From: Mariprofundus sp. NF
GTDB lineage: Bacteria > Pseudomonadota > Zetaproteobacteria > Mariprofundales > Mariprofundaceae
Reading direction: 5' to 3'
DNA: 35,465 bases
NCBI RefSeq assembly: GCF_013387455.1
Contig: NZ_VWNC01000012.1
Location: 1-35,465, forward strand
The position numbers and the translations under genes were made by a program. The notes under the pieces are model-generated. The model worked only from the letters and a program-made list of their open reading frames with translations, had not been told where the DNA came from and searched no databases. Shown piece after piece: positions 1 to 5,942 of this stretch (positions are counted from its first letter, which is position 1; each line of letters begins with the position of its first letter).

Positions 1-86
1 TCAACCTGTTCGACAATGCTCAATTTAAAGCCCAATGTATAATCACGCTGACTTCGTCTGCGCCTTGCTGTTTCTTCCTTTCCCAT
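1..86 (-). CDS. IS3-family transposase OrfA, N-terminal fragment (cut by window edge)
   Basis: Twenty-eight residues are visible: MGKEETARRRR, then a segment of the form DYTLGFKLSIVEQVE. The basic head followed by a 'FKLxIVExVE' helix is how many IS3-type OrfA helix-turn-helix proteins begin; these bind the IS ends as the N-terminal half of the transposase. The ATG at 86-84 is preceded by AAAGGAC at good spacing. Nothing can be said of the catalytic OrfB half, which would lie outside the window. Confidence 0.55.
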   Translation of the reverse strand, partial: MGKEETARRRRSQRDYTLGFKLSIVEQV

Positions 87-126
87 AATAAGTCCTTTTT
101 GTGTCAACTTATTTCAGGACGGGACA
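1..126 (-). mobile_element. Edge of an IS3-like insertion sequence (terminal end plus start of transposase OrfA)
   Basis: The element runs out of the window at base 1. Its outer end is placed at about base 126 because, read on the minus strand, it begins TGTCCCGTCCTGAAATAAG, a TG-starting end typical of IS3-family elements. This is followed within 40 bases by a ribosome binding site (AAAGGAC) and the ATG of an OrfA-like reading frame. The second terminal repeat and any target-site duplication lie outside the window, so completeness and activity cannot be judged. Confidence 0.55.
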
Positions 127-135
127 GATTGAATT

Positions 136-168
136 AAAAAAGGCGGCTCATCTGAGCCGCCTTTTTTA
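136..168. terminator. Bidirectional rho-independent terminator
   Basis: A nine-base-pair stem GGCGGCTCA/TGAGCCGCC (142-150 and 153-161) with a 2-base loop is flanked by A-rich sequence on the left and T6 on the right, so it can act on both strands. It lies just downstream of the SEC-C gene on the minus strand and separates it from the IS edge. Confidence 0.85.
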
Positions 169-192
169 TGCTGTGATTTTAAAGCTTTAACA

Positions 193-906
193 TCAGACGT
201 GCTGGGCAACCAGCTCCAGCCAGTAGTGGGCCAGGGTCTTGCTGTAGCCCTCTGCACCAGCCGCTTCCAGTTCAGTCAGTAACCCTTCAACATACTCATC
301 GGGGATATGGTAGATCGCACCTGAGGTCTCCCAGGTGTCCTCTGATTGCATCAGGCGCAGACCCACGGTATCACCGACATCAAACATGGTGCTTGATGAT
401 GCATCTGCAATGGTGATCTCTTCAGAGCCGTTATCCGGGTAGCACTTGATACTGAAACTCTTATTCATCTGCACATCACTGATCTGATAAAGCTGTAGTG
501 GGCGTTCAGCCAGCTGGCTGAGATAGGCTTTCTGCTCATCATCAAGGCCAATATCGGCACTGAGAATAAGCTGCAGTGGGCGATTTTCGCCTTCGACACC
601 TTCAAGGCTTCCTTCAGCCGTCAGGTATTCGAGAAGGTTAACATCATGGATACTGCGGATTGCCGGATGAGCAGAGCCGATCTCGCCATGCTGATCTTCA
701 CTCAGCCCCTCAAGCCAGACATCATCTACCCAGTTGGCAATCGGTTCTTCATAAGCGTGGCTGACCCATCCCAGTGCAATCTGAATGCCGCGACGGCGAT
801 TGGCGCGGCCAGAGGCAATAGCGTTCTCTTTGATCTGGCAGCATCTTTTATATTTCTTGCCGCTGCCGCAGGGGCAGGGGTCATTTCGTTGGACTTTGCG
901 GACCAC
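193..906 (-). CDS. SEC-C motif-containing protein, function unknown
   Basis: A 237-residue soluble protein opening with a SEC-C zinc motif: DPCPCGSGKKYKRCC, with Cys11, Cys13, Cys22 and Cys23 as the ligands. The same motif forms the C-terminal tail of SecA and occurs in many otherwise unrelated bacterial proteins. The remaining 200 residues are acidic, have no signal peptide or membrane segment, and match no family I can name. The start is GTG at 906, chosen because AGGAGATAAT precedes it and because it places the zinc motif right at the N terminus. The gene stands alone on its strand and ends at the terminator at 136-168. Its role (chaperone-like, ribosome-associated or other) cannot be deduced. 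Confidence 0.85.
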   Translation of the reverse strand: MVRKVQRNDPCPCGSGKKYKRCCQIKENAIASGRANRRRGIQIALGWVSHAYEEPIANWVDDVWLEGLSEDQHGEIGSAHPAIRSIHDVNLLEYLTAEGSLEGVEGENRPLQLILSADIGLDDEQKAYLSQLAERPLQLYQISDVQMNKSFSIKCYPDNGSEEITIADASSSTMFDVGDTVGLRLMQSEDTWETSGAIYHIPDEYVEGLLTELEAAGAEGYSKTLAHYWLELVAQHV

Positions 907-1025
907 ATTATCTCCTGTTGATCTACCTGTGAGGATATTAATGCAGCTACTCTAAGACAAGAAGAGGGCATCTGTTAAGTTAAAACAGCAATTTAGGTAA
1001 GATAATTATTACTGCATGAATGCCA

Positions 1026-1053
1026 TTGCCATCTCAAAACTCCATGCTATCTT
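1026..1053 (+). promoter_or_regulatory. Candidate sigma-70 promoter for the tRNA-Ser unit
   Basis: TTGCCA (1026-1031), a 16-base spacer, and TATCTT (1048-1053) give 5/6 and 4/6 matches to the -35 and -10 boxes, with transcription expected to begin near 1060, about 50 bases before the first tRNA. This is a visual match only. Confidence 0.35.
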
Positions 1054-1108
1054 TCCGCACCTGAAATTCCGGGCTTGGAAATTGGCTAAAAGTCCGGTTC
1101 ATAAATAC

Positions 1109-1197
1109 GGAAGGGTGACAGAGCTGGCCGAATGTACCGGTCTTGAAAACCGGCGTAGGGAAACCTACCGTGGGTTCGAATCCCACCCCTTCCGCCA
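1109..1197 (+). tRNA. tRNA-Ser(UGA)
   Basis: An 89-base class II tRNA. The acceptor stem GGAAGGG (1109-1115) pairs with CCCTTCC (1187-1193), the discriminator is G and CCA is encoded. The anticodon stem CCGGT/ACCGG encloses loop CTTGAAA with anticodon TGA. The long variable arm (CGTAGGGAAACCTACG) is diagnostic of serine, and the T loop is GTTCGAATC. Confidence 0.97.
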
Positions 1198-1252
1198 TTT
1201 ATCGTTATGATATGCGCTTGGCATATCTGCAACGATGGGACGACGACCCAAC

Positions 1253-1342
1253 GGAGAGATGGCTGAGTGGCCGAAAGCGCGCCCCTGCTAAGGGTGTATA
1301 GGCTAAAACCTATCGAGGGTTCGAATCCCTCTCTCTCCGCCA
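1253..1342 (+). tRNA. tRNA-Ser(GCU)
   Basis: A 90-base class II tRNA. The acceptor stem GGAGAGA pairs with TCTCTCC, followed by G and encoded CCA. The anticodon loop contains GCT between CCCCT and AGGGT. The extended variable arm is TATAGGCTAAAACCTATCG. It follows the first tRNA-Ser by 55 bases with no terminator between, so the two are probably one transcript. Confidence 0.97.
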
Positions 1343-1397
1343 GTCGCCCAAATGCCTAGCCACTGTTTGTAATGGTGTCGGAAGAACGGAGGAGAAG

Positions 1398-1922
1398 ATG
1401 AAGAGACGTGCTATGTCGATGATTCGTCCGATCTTCTCTGTTGCTGTTATGCTTGGAGTCACATTGTTGATCTCCGGATGCGAACAGGAGAAGGCAAGTC
1501 AGATCGAGTGGCAGCTGCCACTGGAGAAGCCGGAAGATCTGCATGCAGGTCAGAATCACGAGGCGGTTCCTGAGTGGGCTGTGTCGAGAAATGGACATGC
1601 TGAGTTCATCTGGTTGGAGAAAGCAACAACGCGCCAGCATAGTACAGTCGTGGCGTTAGGCGGAGCCGCAGAGCTAAATGGTTGGGATATCCGGCTGTTG
1701 GGTCTGGCATCGGGATTGAGAGTTCAAAATAGAGCTTTTCTGAACGATGAAAATGTGCATAATCCCGCCGCCTTCGTAGAGGTAAGTCGAGATGGTAAAG
1801 GTTACTATCGCGGCTGGCTTTATGAGAAGTTTCCCGAGTTGTTCGGTATGGACGATTCGGGGTGGAAAGTTTGGTTGAAAGGCATTACCTTTCGGCCCCC
1901 TTCGGAAACGGAGGGAAAGTAG
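1398..1922 (+). CDS. DUF2155-like lipoprotein
   Basis: A 174-residue predicted lipoprotein. The basic N terminus and hydrophobic segment end in lipobox LISGC with Cys28; Glu at +2 predicts sorting to the outer membrane. The body carries the pattern seen in DUF2155 periplasmic proteins: a preceding beta segment, 'GWDIRLLGL', 'NPAAFVEVSRDG', 'YRGWLYEKFPEL' and a final 'WKVWLKGI'. The function of that family is not established. The start is firm: GGAGGAGAAG immediately precedes ATG 1398. The gene is embedded between tRNA genes: tRNA-Ser(GCU) ends 55 bases upstream, and its TAG stop (1920-1922) directly abuts tRNA-Arg at 1923. Release of the tRNA therefore should cut the message right at the stop codon. 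Confidence 0.8.
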   Translation: MKRRAMSMIRPIFSVAVMLGVTLLISGCEQEKASQIEWQLPLEKPEDLHAGQNHEAVPEWAVSRNGHAEFIWLEKATTRQHSTVVALGGAAELNGWDIRLLGLASGLRVQNRAFLNDENVHNPAAFVEVSRDGKGYYRGWLYEKFPELFGMDDSGWKVWLKGITFRPPSETEGK

Positions 1923-1999
1923 GCTCCCTTAGCTCAGCTGGATAGAGCATCTGACTACGAATCAGAAGGCCGGGCGTTCGAATCGCTCAGGGAGCGCCA
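1923..1999 (+). tRNA. tRNA-Arg(ACG)
   Basis: A 77-base tRNA. The acceptor GCTCCCT pairs with AGGGAGC, then G and encoded CCA. The D arm is GCTCAGCTGGATAGAGC. The anticodon arm is TCTGA-CTACGAA-TCAGA with anticodon ACG, expected to be edited to inosine by TadA. The T stem GGGCG/CGCTC contains one G-U pair. Confidence 0.97.
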
Positions 2000-2003
2000 T
2001 CTT

Positions 2004-2040
2004 AAAAAGGACTCGCAGAAATGCGGGTCCTTTTTTCTTT
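2004..2040 (+). terminator. Rho-independent terminator of the tRNA/lipoprotein unit
   Basis: The stem AGGACtCGCA/TGCGgGTCCT closed by loop GAAA is followed by T6. It sits 5 bases past tRNA-Arg. Confidence 0.9.
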
Positions 2041-2065
2041 TCAGGCACGCACGTATTTGTTGGTG

Positions 2066-2233
2066 ATGCTTGATATCAGTGGGATTCCTCTGGGTGGGGA
2101 ATCGGTATGGTCGAGGCGTGAGGCCGTTGTTTTCATCATTGTATCGTTAATCATTTGCTACCTGATAGGTGAGACGATAATGTCGATTCTCAATCTGGCA
2201 TGCTTGAGGGAGAGTGGTTATCCAATTTTCTAG
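2066..2233 (+). CDS. Possible small membrane protein (55 aa), unproven
   Basis: An ATG-started frame encodes 55 residues with one convincing hydrophobic segment (AVVFIIVSLIICYLIG) followed by an amphipathic tail. It overlaps the start of the next gene by 20 bases, as translationally coupled genes do. Against it: the ribosome binding site is poor (only GGTG upstream) and no family is recognised. It may be a chance frame. Confidence 0.25.
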   Translation: MLDISGIPLGGESVWSRREAVVFIIVSLIICYLIGETIMSILNLACLRESGYPIF

Positions 2234-3827
2234 ATTAAATAAGATCCTTTTACCTCTCCTTCTGCTTATCCCGCTTTTTATCTGCGCAGAAGTTTCGTTT
2301 GCAGCACAACAGGTCCAAACGGTTTCTGAAGCTGCTCTGGATAATGTGGATAAGAAAGAGGCAGCTGAAAGCACTCCTCTTACACAGGCAAAGGGGCTGA
2401 TCACGCTTGATTATGAAGTGATTCCTGTTCCGGGCATTCAATCGCTTGATCTGATTGGTGTACACTATCTGCATCAACTCAATAGCTGGCTCTACCTTGG
2501 TATAGGCGTTCATGCGCCGCTGGTTCAGGGTAATTACGGCGGCTTTATGGCTTTTGACACAACCATCCATGCGCAGCGTAAAATATTCGGGGATCTATTT
2601 GTCGATGCCGGTCTCTCACTTGGTGGCGGTGGTGGTGGTTCGACTGTAAAGCAGAGCAGGCAACTCTCCGGTACGGGCGGATTTGTCAAAAGCTACGCAG
2701 GTGTGGGTTACGACTTTAACGGTTTCTCTGCCGGGGTAAACTACAGCCACTTTCGATTCTTGAATTCACTGATAAATCACTCGCAAGTTAATCTGTTTGT
2801 TCAAAAACCGGTTTCATACATGATTGGTTCATATGCGGATGCAGGCAGCAGGTTCGAGTCTGACTGGGGCTCTGCTGAATCCGGAGAAAACATATTAACA
2901 TTTGAACTGAACAATATTTTCCAGATTAAACCTCAAGGCACATCCAGGAAAACCATTAACGCCTTCTCCCTACAGTTTTCCCATTTCCTGACTGAAAATC
3001 ATTATCTGCTTTTTGCAGCTGATATCGGCTACAGTGGCATCCCGTTGTATAATCAGGTGTTAGGCGGGCTGGGTTACAGGTTGCCAGTGTCATCTCGCAT
3101 CAATATTTATGGTCAGGTTGGTGTCGGCTCAGGAGGTTATGCGCCTGCTGAAATTGATACCGGCCCCGGGCTGCTTGTTTATCCTAAACTTTCGCTGGAA
3201 TACATGTTGAACAGCGAGCTTGGAGTATCTCTGTCCGGTGGTTATCTGTTTGCACCCAAGGGCTCCTCTAAAAACTTCACCCTCGGCGCTGCTGTAAACT
3301 ATCACATCTCCGGCAGCGAGAATCACCCGCAGAGGTCCAGTTCAGTCGAAGAGCGGGAGTTTAGAGGCTTCCGCTTTAACCTATTTCAACAGACCGAATT
3401 TGATGTTCAGGTTGGCAATAACAGGCATAACAATATAAACATGTTATCGATTCAGTTTGATTATATTCTCAATGATTACTTCTATATCCCAATGCAGGCG
3501 AACGTCGCATACAATGAGTTTTTAGGCTATCCGGGTTATGGGCAAATGTTAACCGGATTGGGTGTTCAGACTGACTTCTCAGCGACTAACAGCTTGCAGG
3601 GTTTCATGCAGATTCTGGCTGGTGCAGACGTTCATGGCATGGTGTTTAAACCTACAATCGGGGTTAATTTAACGCTAAGTGACCACCTTGCGCTCTATGC
3701 GCAATTGGGCAAAACAGTATCACTCCATAAACTGAACCTTTACCCGAAGAGCCTGCGATTAAGCTCCTACTCTGCAGGTTTGGGACTGACCTACCGCTTC
3801 TCCCTACCCAATACCATTCTGAAATAA
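2214..3827 (+). CDS. Outer-membrane beta-barrel protein with three tandem modules
   Basis: A 537-residue exported protein. A signal peptide covers residues 1-30 (cleavage near SFA/AQ), followed by a short polar linker to about 60. The rest is alternating hydrophobic/aromatic beta strands rich in Gly, Tyr and Ser, as in transmembrane barrels. Three similar modules are visible, roughly residues 77-182, 248-365 and 408-525. Each begins with a strand of the type 'LSLQFSHFLTENHYL', then a Gly-rich hairpin ending 'GLGY/GLGV', and a later 'G.....P.....L....L.LY...G' pattern. I do not recognise a named porin family. The start is GTG 2214, preceded by GAGGGAGA; the spacing is tight. No terminator is obvious after the stop. 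A role as porin, receptor or surface structural protein is all that can be suggested. Confidence 0.75.
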   Translation: MVIQFSRLNKILLPLLLLIPLFICAEVSFAAQQVQTVSEAALDNVDKKEAAESTPLTQAKGLITLDYEVIPVPGIQSLDLIGVHYLHQLNSWLYLGIGVHAPLVQGNYGGFMAFDTTIHAQRKIFGDLFVDAGLSLGGGGGGSTVKQSRQLSGTGGFVKSYAGVGYDFNGFSAGVNYSHFRFLNSLINHSQVNLFVQKPVSYMIGSYADAGSRFESDWGSAESGENILTFELNNIFQIKPQGTSRKTINAFSLQFSHFLTENHYLLFAADIGYSGIPLYNQVLGGLGYRLPVSSRINIYGQVGVGSGGYAPAEIDTGPGLLVYPKLSLEYMLNSELGVSLSGGYLFAPKGSSKNFTLGAAVNYHISGSENHPQRSSSVEEREFRGFRFNLFQQTEFDVQVGNNRHNNINMLSIQFDYILNDYFYIPMQANVAYNEFLGYPGYGQMLTGLGVQTDFSATNSLQGFMQILAGADVHGMVFKPTIGVNLTLSDHLALYAQLGKTVSLHKLNLYPKSLRLSSYSAGLGLTYRFSLPNTILK

Positions 3828-3870
3828 GCTGATTGGAAAAAGCGATGTAAAATATTGGGACTTTATCGTC

Positions 3871-3904
3871 TATACTAATAATGCCATCTAATAAATAGAT
3901 GGCT
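3871..3904 (+). promoter_or_regulatory. -10-like box and 5' UTR hairpin ahead of the DUF992 gene
   Basis: TATACT (3871-3876) resembles a -10 box, with only a weak -35 match upstream. Directly after it GCCATCTA ATAAA TAGATGGC forms a perfect 8-base-pair hairpin (3882-3902), ending about 15 bases before AGGAG. Such a 5' stem could stabilise the message or control its translation; this is inference. Confidence 0.4.
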
Positions 3905-3924
3905 TGTATAGATAGGAGTCAGAT

Positions 3925-4434
3925 ATGAAAAATAATAAATTAGTAGCCACAATGATCACCCTGATAGCGCTGTTCTCGCTTTCATTTCAGGCTCAGGCTG
4001 GGGAAACCAAGTCGGGAGCAAAAATTGGTGTATTAACCTGTATCACCCAGCCCAATACGGGCATAAGCCTGATTATTCATTCCACTACAGATGTGAAGTG
4101 TAGCTTCAGTGCGACAGGTGGTGGCGGCGTTGAAAATTATGTTGGCGAAACCGGTGTGGGACTGGGTATCGATATGCGATTTGATCGTGAAACCCATCTG
4201 GTATACACCGTCCTGGCAGTTGAAAAAGTTGGAAGTTATAAACTGGCCGGTAAATATGTCGGTGGTGGCGCTTCAGTAACTGTCGGAGCAGGTGTTGGTG
4301 CACAGGTGCTGATCGGAGGTAATGATAAAAGCATATCTCTGCAGCCGGTTATTGAAGGAAGTACCGGTCTTGGCATCAGTGCAGGCATTACCTACCTCTT
4401 CCTGCAGCCTGATAAGGGTTCAGCGGCTGATTGA
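3925..4434 (+). CDS. DUF992 family secreted protein
   Basis: A 169-residue secreted protein. A signal peptide ending QAQA/GE (residues 1-25) is followed by a domain matching DUF992: 'KIGVLTC', a second Cys in 'VKCSFSATGGG', 'ENYVGETGVGLGIDM', 'LAGKYVGGGASVTVG' and 'GGNDKSISLQPV'. The two Cys probably form a disulfide in the periplasm. The family is glycine-rich and beta-structured, common in alphaproteobacteria, and has no assigned function. ATG 3925 follows AGGAGTCAGAT, a good ribosome binding site. It is a separate unit with its own probable promoter region. Confidence 0.85.
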   Translation: MKNNKLVATMITLIALFSLSFQAQAGETKSGAKIGVLTCITQPNTGISLIIHSTTDVKCSFSATGGGGVENYVGETGVGLGIDMRFDRETHLVYTVLAVEKVGSYKLAGKYVGGGASVTVGAGVGAQVLIGGNDKSISLQPVIEGSTGLGISAGITYLFLQPDKGSAAD

Positions 4435-4438
4435 TTTG

Positions 4439-4467
4439 GCCAGGCAATATCCGATGCGATGCCTGGC
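4439..4467. other. Perfect 8-bp inverted repeat after the DUF992 gene
   Basis: GCCAGGCA and TGCCTGGC are separated by 13 bases. There is no T-run, so it is not a classical terminator; it could protect the 3' end of the message. Confidence 0.4.
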
Positions 4468-4670
4468 ACCATAGGATTGGCAGAAGGTGTTCTAAGGTGT
4501 ATATAAATCGGTAGTTTAGAGGTGAGGCTGCGAGAGATCGTGGCCTTTTTCTTTATCTGTAGCGCTGTTTTGACACAGGTTTGGCTAGTGGTGATTCAAC
4601 TCACGGCATGGGAAAAGTGTGACCCGCAGAATCCGGGGTGTTCGGTGAGAACAGTGAAAAGGAGGATGAT

Positions 4671-4805
4671 ATGTCTGTACTATCTAATCTTGAAGACTAC
4701 ACAAAACATTATAAAGAGGAGCACTCATGGGAAGATGTTCTCTTTGCCCTGCAAGTTCCTATTGCACTGAGTGCGTTGGCGATTCTGTTTCTTCTCTCTT
4801 TCTAA
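4671..4805 (+). CDS. Small single-pass membrane protein (44 aa)
   Basis: A short gene with one of the best ribosome binding sites in the window (AAAAGGAGGATGAT directly before ATG 4671). It encodes 44 residues: a polar, acidic N-terminal half (MSVLSNLEDYTKHYKEEHSW) and a hydrophobic C-terminal segment (VLFALQVPIALSALAILFLL) ending in SF. The topology predicts a tail-anchored protein with its N terminus in the cytoplasm. No family is recognised. It lies 67 bases before the cytochrome c lipoprotein gene on the same strand, so an association with an electron-transfer or membrane complex is possible but unproven. Confidence 0.65.
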   Translation: MSVLSNLEDYTKHYKEEHSWEDVLFALQVPIALSALAILFLLSF

Positions 4806-4875
4806 GTCAGGAATGGTTTCTAAATCACTAAACTTCTCTATACTACTCTGAAGAGATGCAACACAAGGAGAGATG

Positions 4876-5694
4876 ATGAGATATTTTCTAATGTTATGTA
4901 TTGCCCTGGGTGTGGCGATAAGCGGTTGTTCTTCTGAAAAAGAGCAGCCACCTGCACCCATGACACAGGCTGAAGAGCAGGCTGATGAAATGGCAGTGTC
5001 AGAAGAGATCACCAAGGTGGTGGAAGAGGTTGCCAAAGCTGCAGATGAAACCGTAGATGCAGTGGCAGAGACAGCTAAAGAGGTATCAGCAGATGTCGTG
5101 GCATCTGGCGACACGATGGTTGATGATGCAAAAGCTAAAATGGATAAGATGACGGCTGACAGTGATGCTGCAGTAGCTAAGGCAGCGGCAGACAAGGCAG
5201 CGGCAGCTAAGGCAGCAGCAGCTAAGGCAGCAGCAGACAAGGCAGCAGCAGACAAGGCAGCAGCAGACAAGGCAGCAGCAGACAAGGCAGCAGCAGACAA
5301 GGCAGCAGCAGACAAGGCAGCAGCAGACAAGGCAGCAGCGGCCAGTGCAGTAGCCACCAGCTCCGGCAATGCAGCTGCGGGTGCAGGCAAGGTCGGTAAG
5401 TGTAAGGCGTGCCATAGCTTTGATGCTGGTGGCAGCCATAAGGTTGGCCCTAATCTGTTTGGAATTTACGGTAAAACAGCAGGTAAGGTCGCTGGATTCA
5501 GTAAATATGGTAGCGATCTTAAAGGCGCAACATTTGTCTGGGATGAGGCGAAACTGGCGGCGTGGGTATGCAATTCTAAATCCGCCATCAAAGAATTGAC
5601 CGGCAATAGCGGTGCAAAAACCAAGATGTCCAAGCAGAATGTATGTGGAAGCGATGCTGAAAATGTGGCGGCTTATCTGAAGTCACTGCATTAA
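4876..5694 (+). CDS. Cytochrome c lipoprotein with a TolA-like Ala/Lys helical stalk
   Basis: A 272-residue predicted lipoprotein (lipobox AISGC, Cys18, Ser at +2, so outer-membrane sorting). Residues 25-165 are Ala-, Lys-, Glu- and Asp-rich and should be helical; residues 101-155 are eleven 5-residue units [A/D]KAAA. The C-terminal 105 residues are a class I cytochrome c: CKACH (Cys176, Cys179, His180), 'KVGPNLFGIYGKTAG' and a 'KTKMSKQ' axial Met251. Two extra Cys (232 and 257) flank the Met loop. The likely role is periplasmic electron transfer with the haem domain held away from the membrane anchor. Two consecutive ATGs exist; 4876 is preferred over 4873 because AAGGAG is then 5 bases away instead of 2. 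The gene ends in a strong terminator. The redox partner is unknown. Confidence 0.88.
   Translation: MRYFLMLCIALGVAISGCSSEKEQPPAPMTQAEEQADEMAVSEEITKVVEEVAKAADETVDAVAETAKEVSADVVASGDTMVDDAKAKMDKMTADSDAAVAKAAADKAAAAKAAAAKAAADKAAADKAAADKAAADKAAADKAAADKAAADKAAAASAVATSSGNAAAGAGKVGKCKACHSFDAGGSHKVGPNLFGIYGKTAGKVAGFSKYGSDLKGATFVWDEAKLAAWVCNSKSAIKELTGNSGAKTKMSKQNVCGSDAENVAAYLKSLH
5176..5340 (+). repeat. Eleven 15-bp coding repeats, seven of them near-identical
   Basis: The units encode [A/D]KAAA; the last seven (5236-5340) are GACAAGGCAGCAGCA apart from the final base. The 15-bp period keeps the reading frame, so slippage would lengthen or shorten the helical stalk of the cytochrome lipoprotein in 5-residue steps. 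Confidence 0.95.
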
Positions 5695-5711
5695 GCAGTC
5701 ATTAGAGATGC

Positions 5712-5745
5712 AAAAAAAGGCCTCCACTGCGGGGGCCTTTTTTTA
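5712..5745 (+). terminator. Rho-independent terminator of the cytochrome gene
   Basis: A7 leads into stem GGCCTCC/GGGGGCC (one T-G pair) around loop ACTGC, followed by T7. It begins 17 bases after the stop codon. Confidence 0.88.
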
Positions 5746-5765
5746 TTGTCGCCGTACGCTTGTTG

Positions 5766-5911
5766 AAAACTATGCAATTTCATTGCAAGCCTGTGCGTAG
5801 CACAGTGCCTTTATAGTTTTTGACTCTTGCACGCGGTTAGCCAAAACGCGGCTTTGACGATTTCAATCGTCTGCGTATTGGCTGTGCGAACCTATGGAAT
5901 TTATTCCATAG
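5766..5911. repeat. Structured palindromic intergenic element
   Basis: Three structures lie in series between two converging genes. The first is a three-way junction: AAAACTAT (5766-5773) pairs with ATAGTTTT (5813-5820) and encloses hairpins GCAAT-TTC-ATTGC and CTGTGC-GTA-GCACAG. The second is nested: AGCCAA (5839-5844) pairs with TTGGCT (5878-5883) around GACGATT-TC-AATCGTC. The third is CTATGGAA-TTTA-TTCCATAG (5892-5911). No reading frame is present. The arrangement resembles a mosaic interspersed repeat (REP or MITE type). Copy number elsewhere in the genome cannot be seen. Confidence 0.6.
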
Positions 5912-5942
5912 TGGTTAAGTTGTAGATTAATGGTTTTGGAGT

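Noticed and set aside
4522-4770. An 82-residue frame with a hydrophobic N-terminal segment
   Set aside because: The GTG start has no proper ribosome binding site, the C-terminal half has poor protein character, and the frame overlaps the better-supported 44-residue gene by 100 bases.
5176-5340. Tandem repeat considered as a CRISPR array
   Set aside because: The units are contiguous, 15 bp, in frame and without spacers.
4725-5439. Long Ala-rich and Cys/Leu-rich frames antisense to the cytochrome gene
   Set aside because: They arise from the 15-bp repeat read on the other strand; the sense strand encodes a lipobox and a haem-binding domain.
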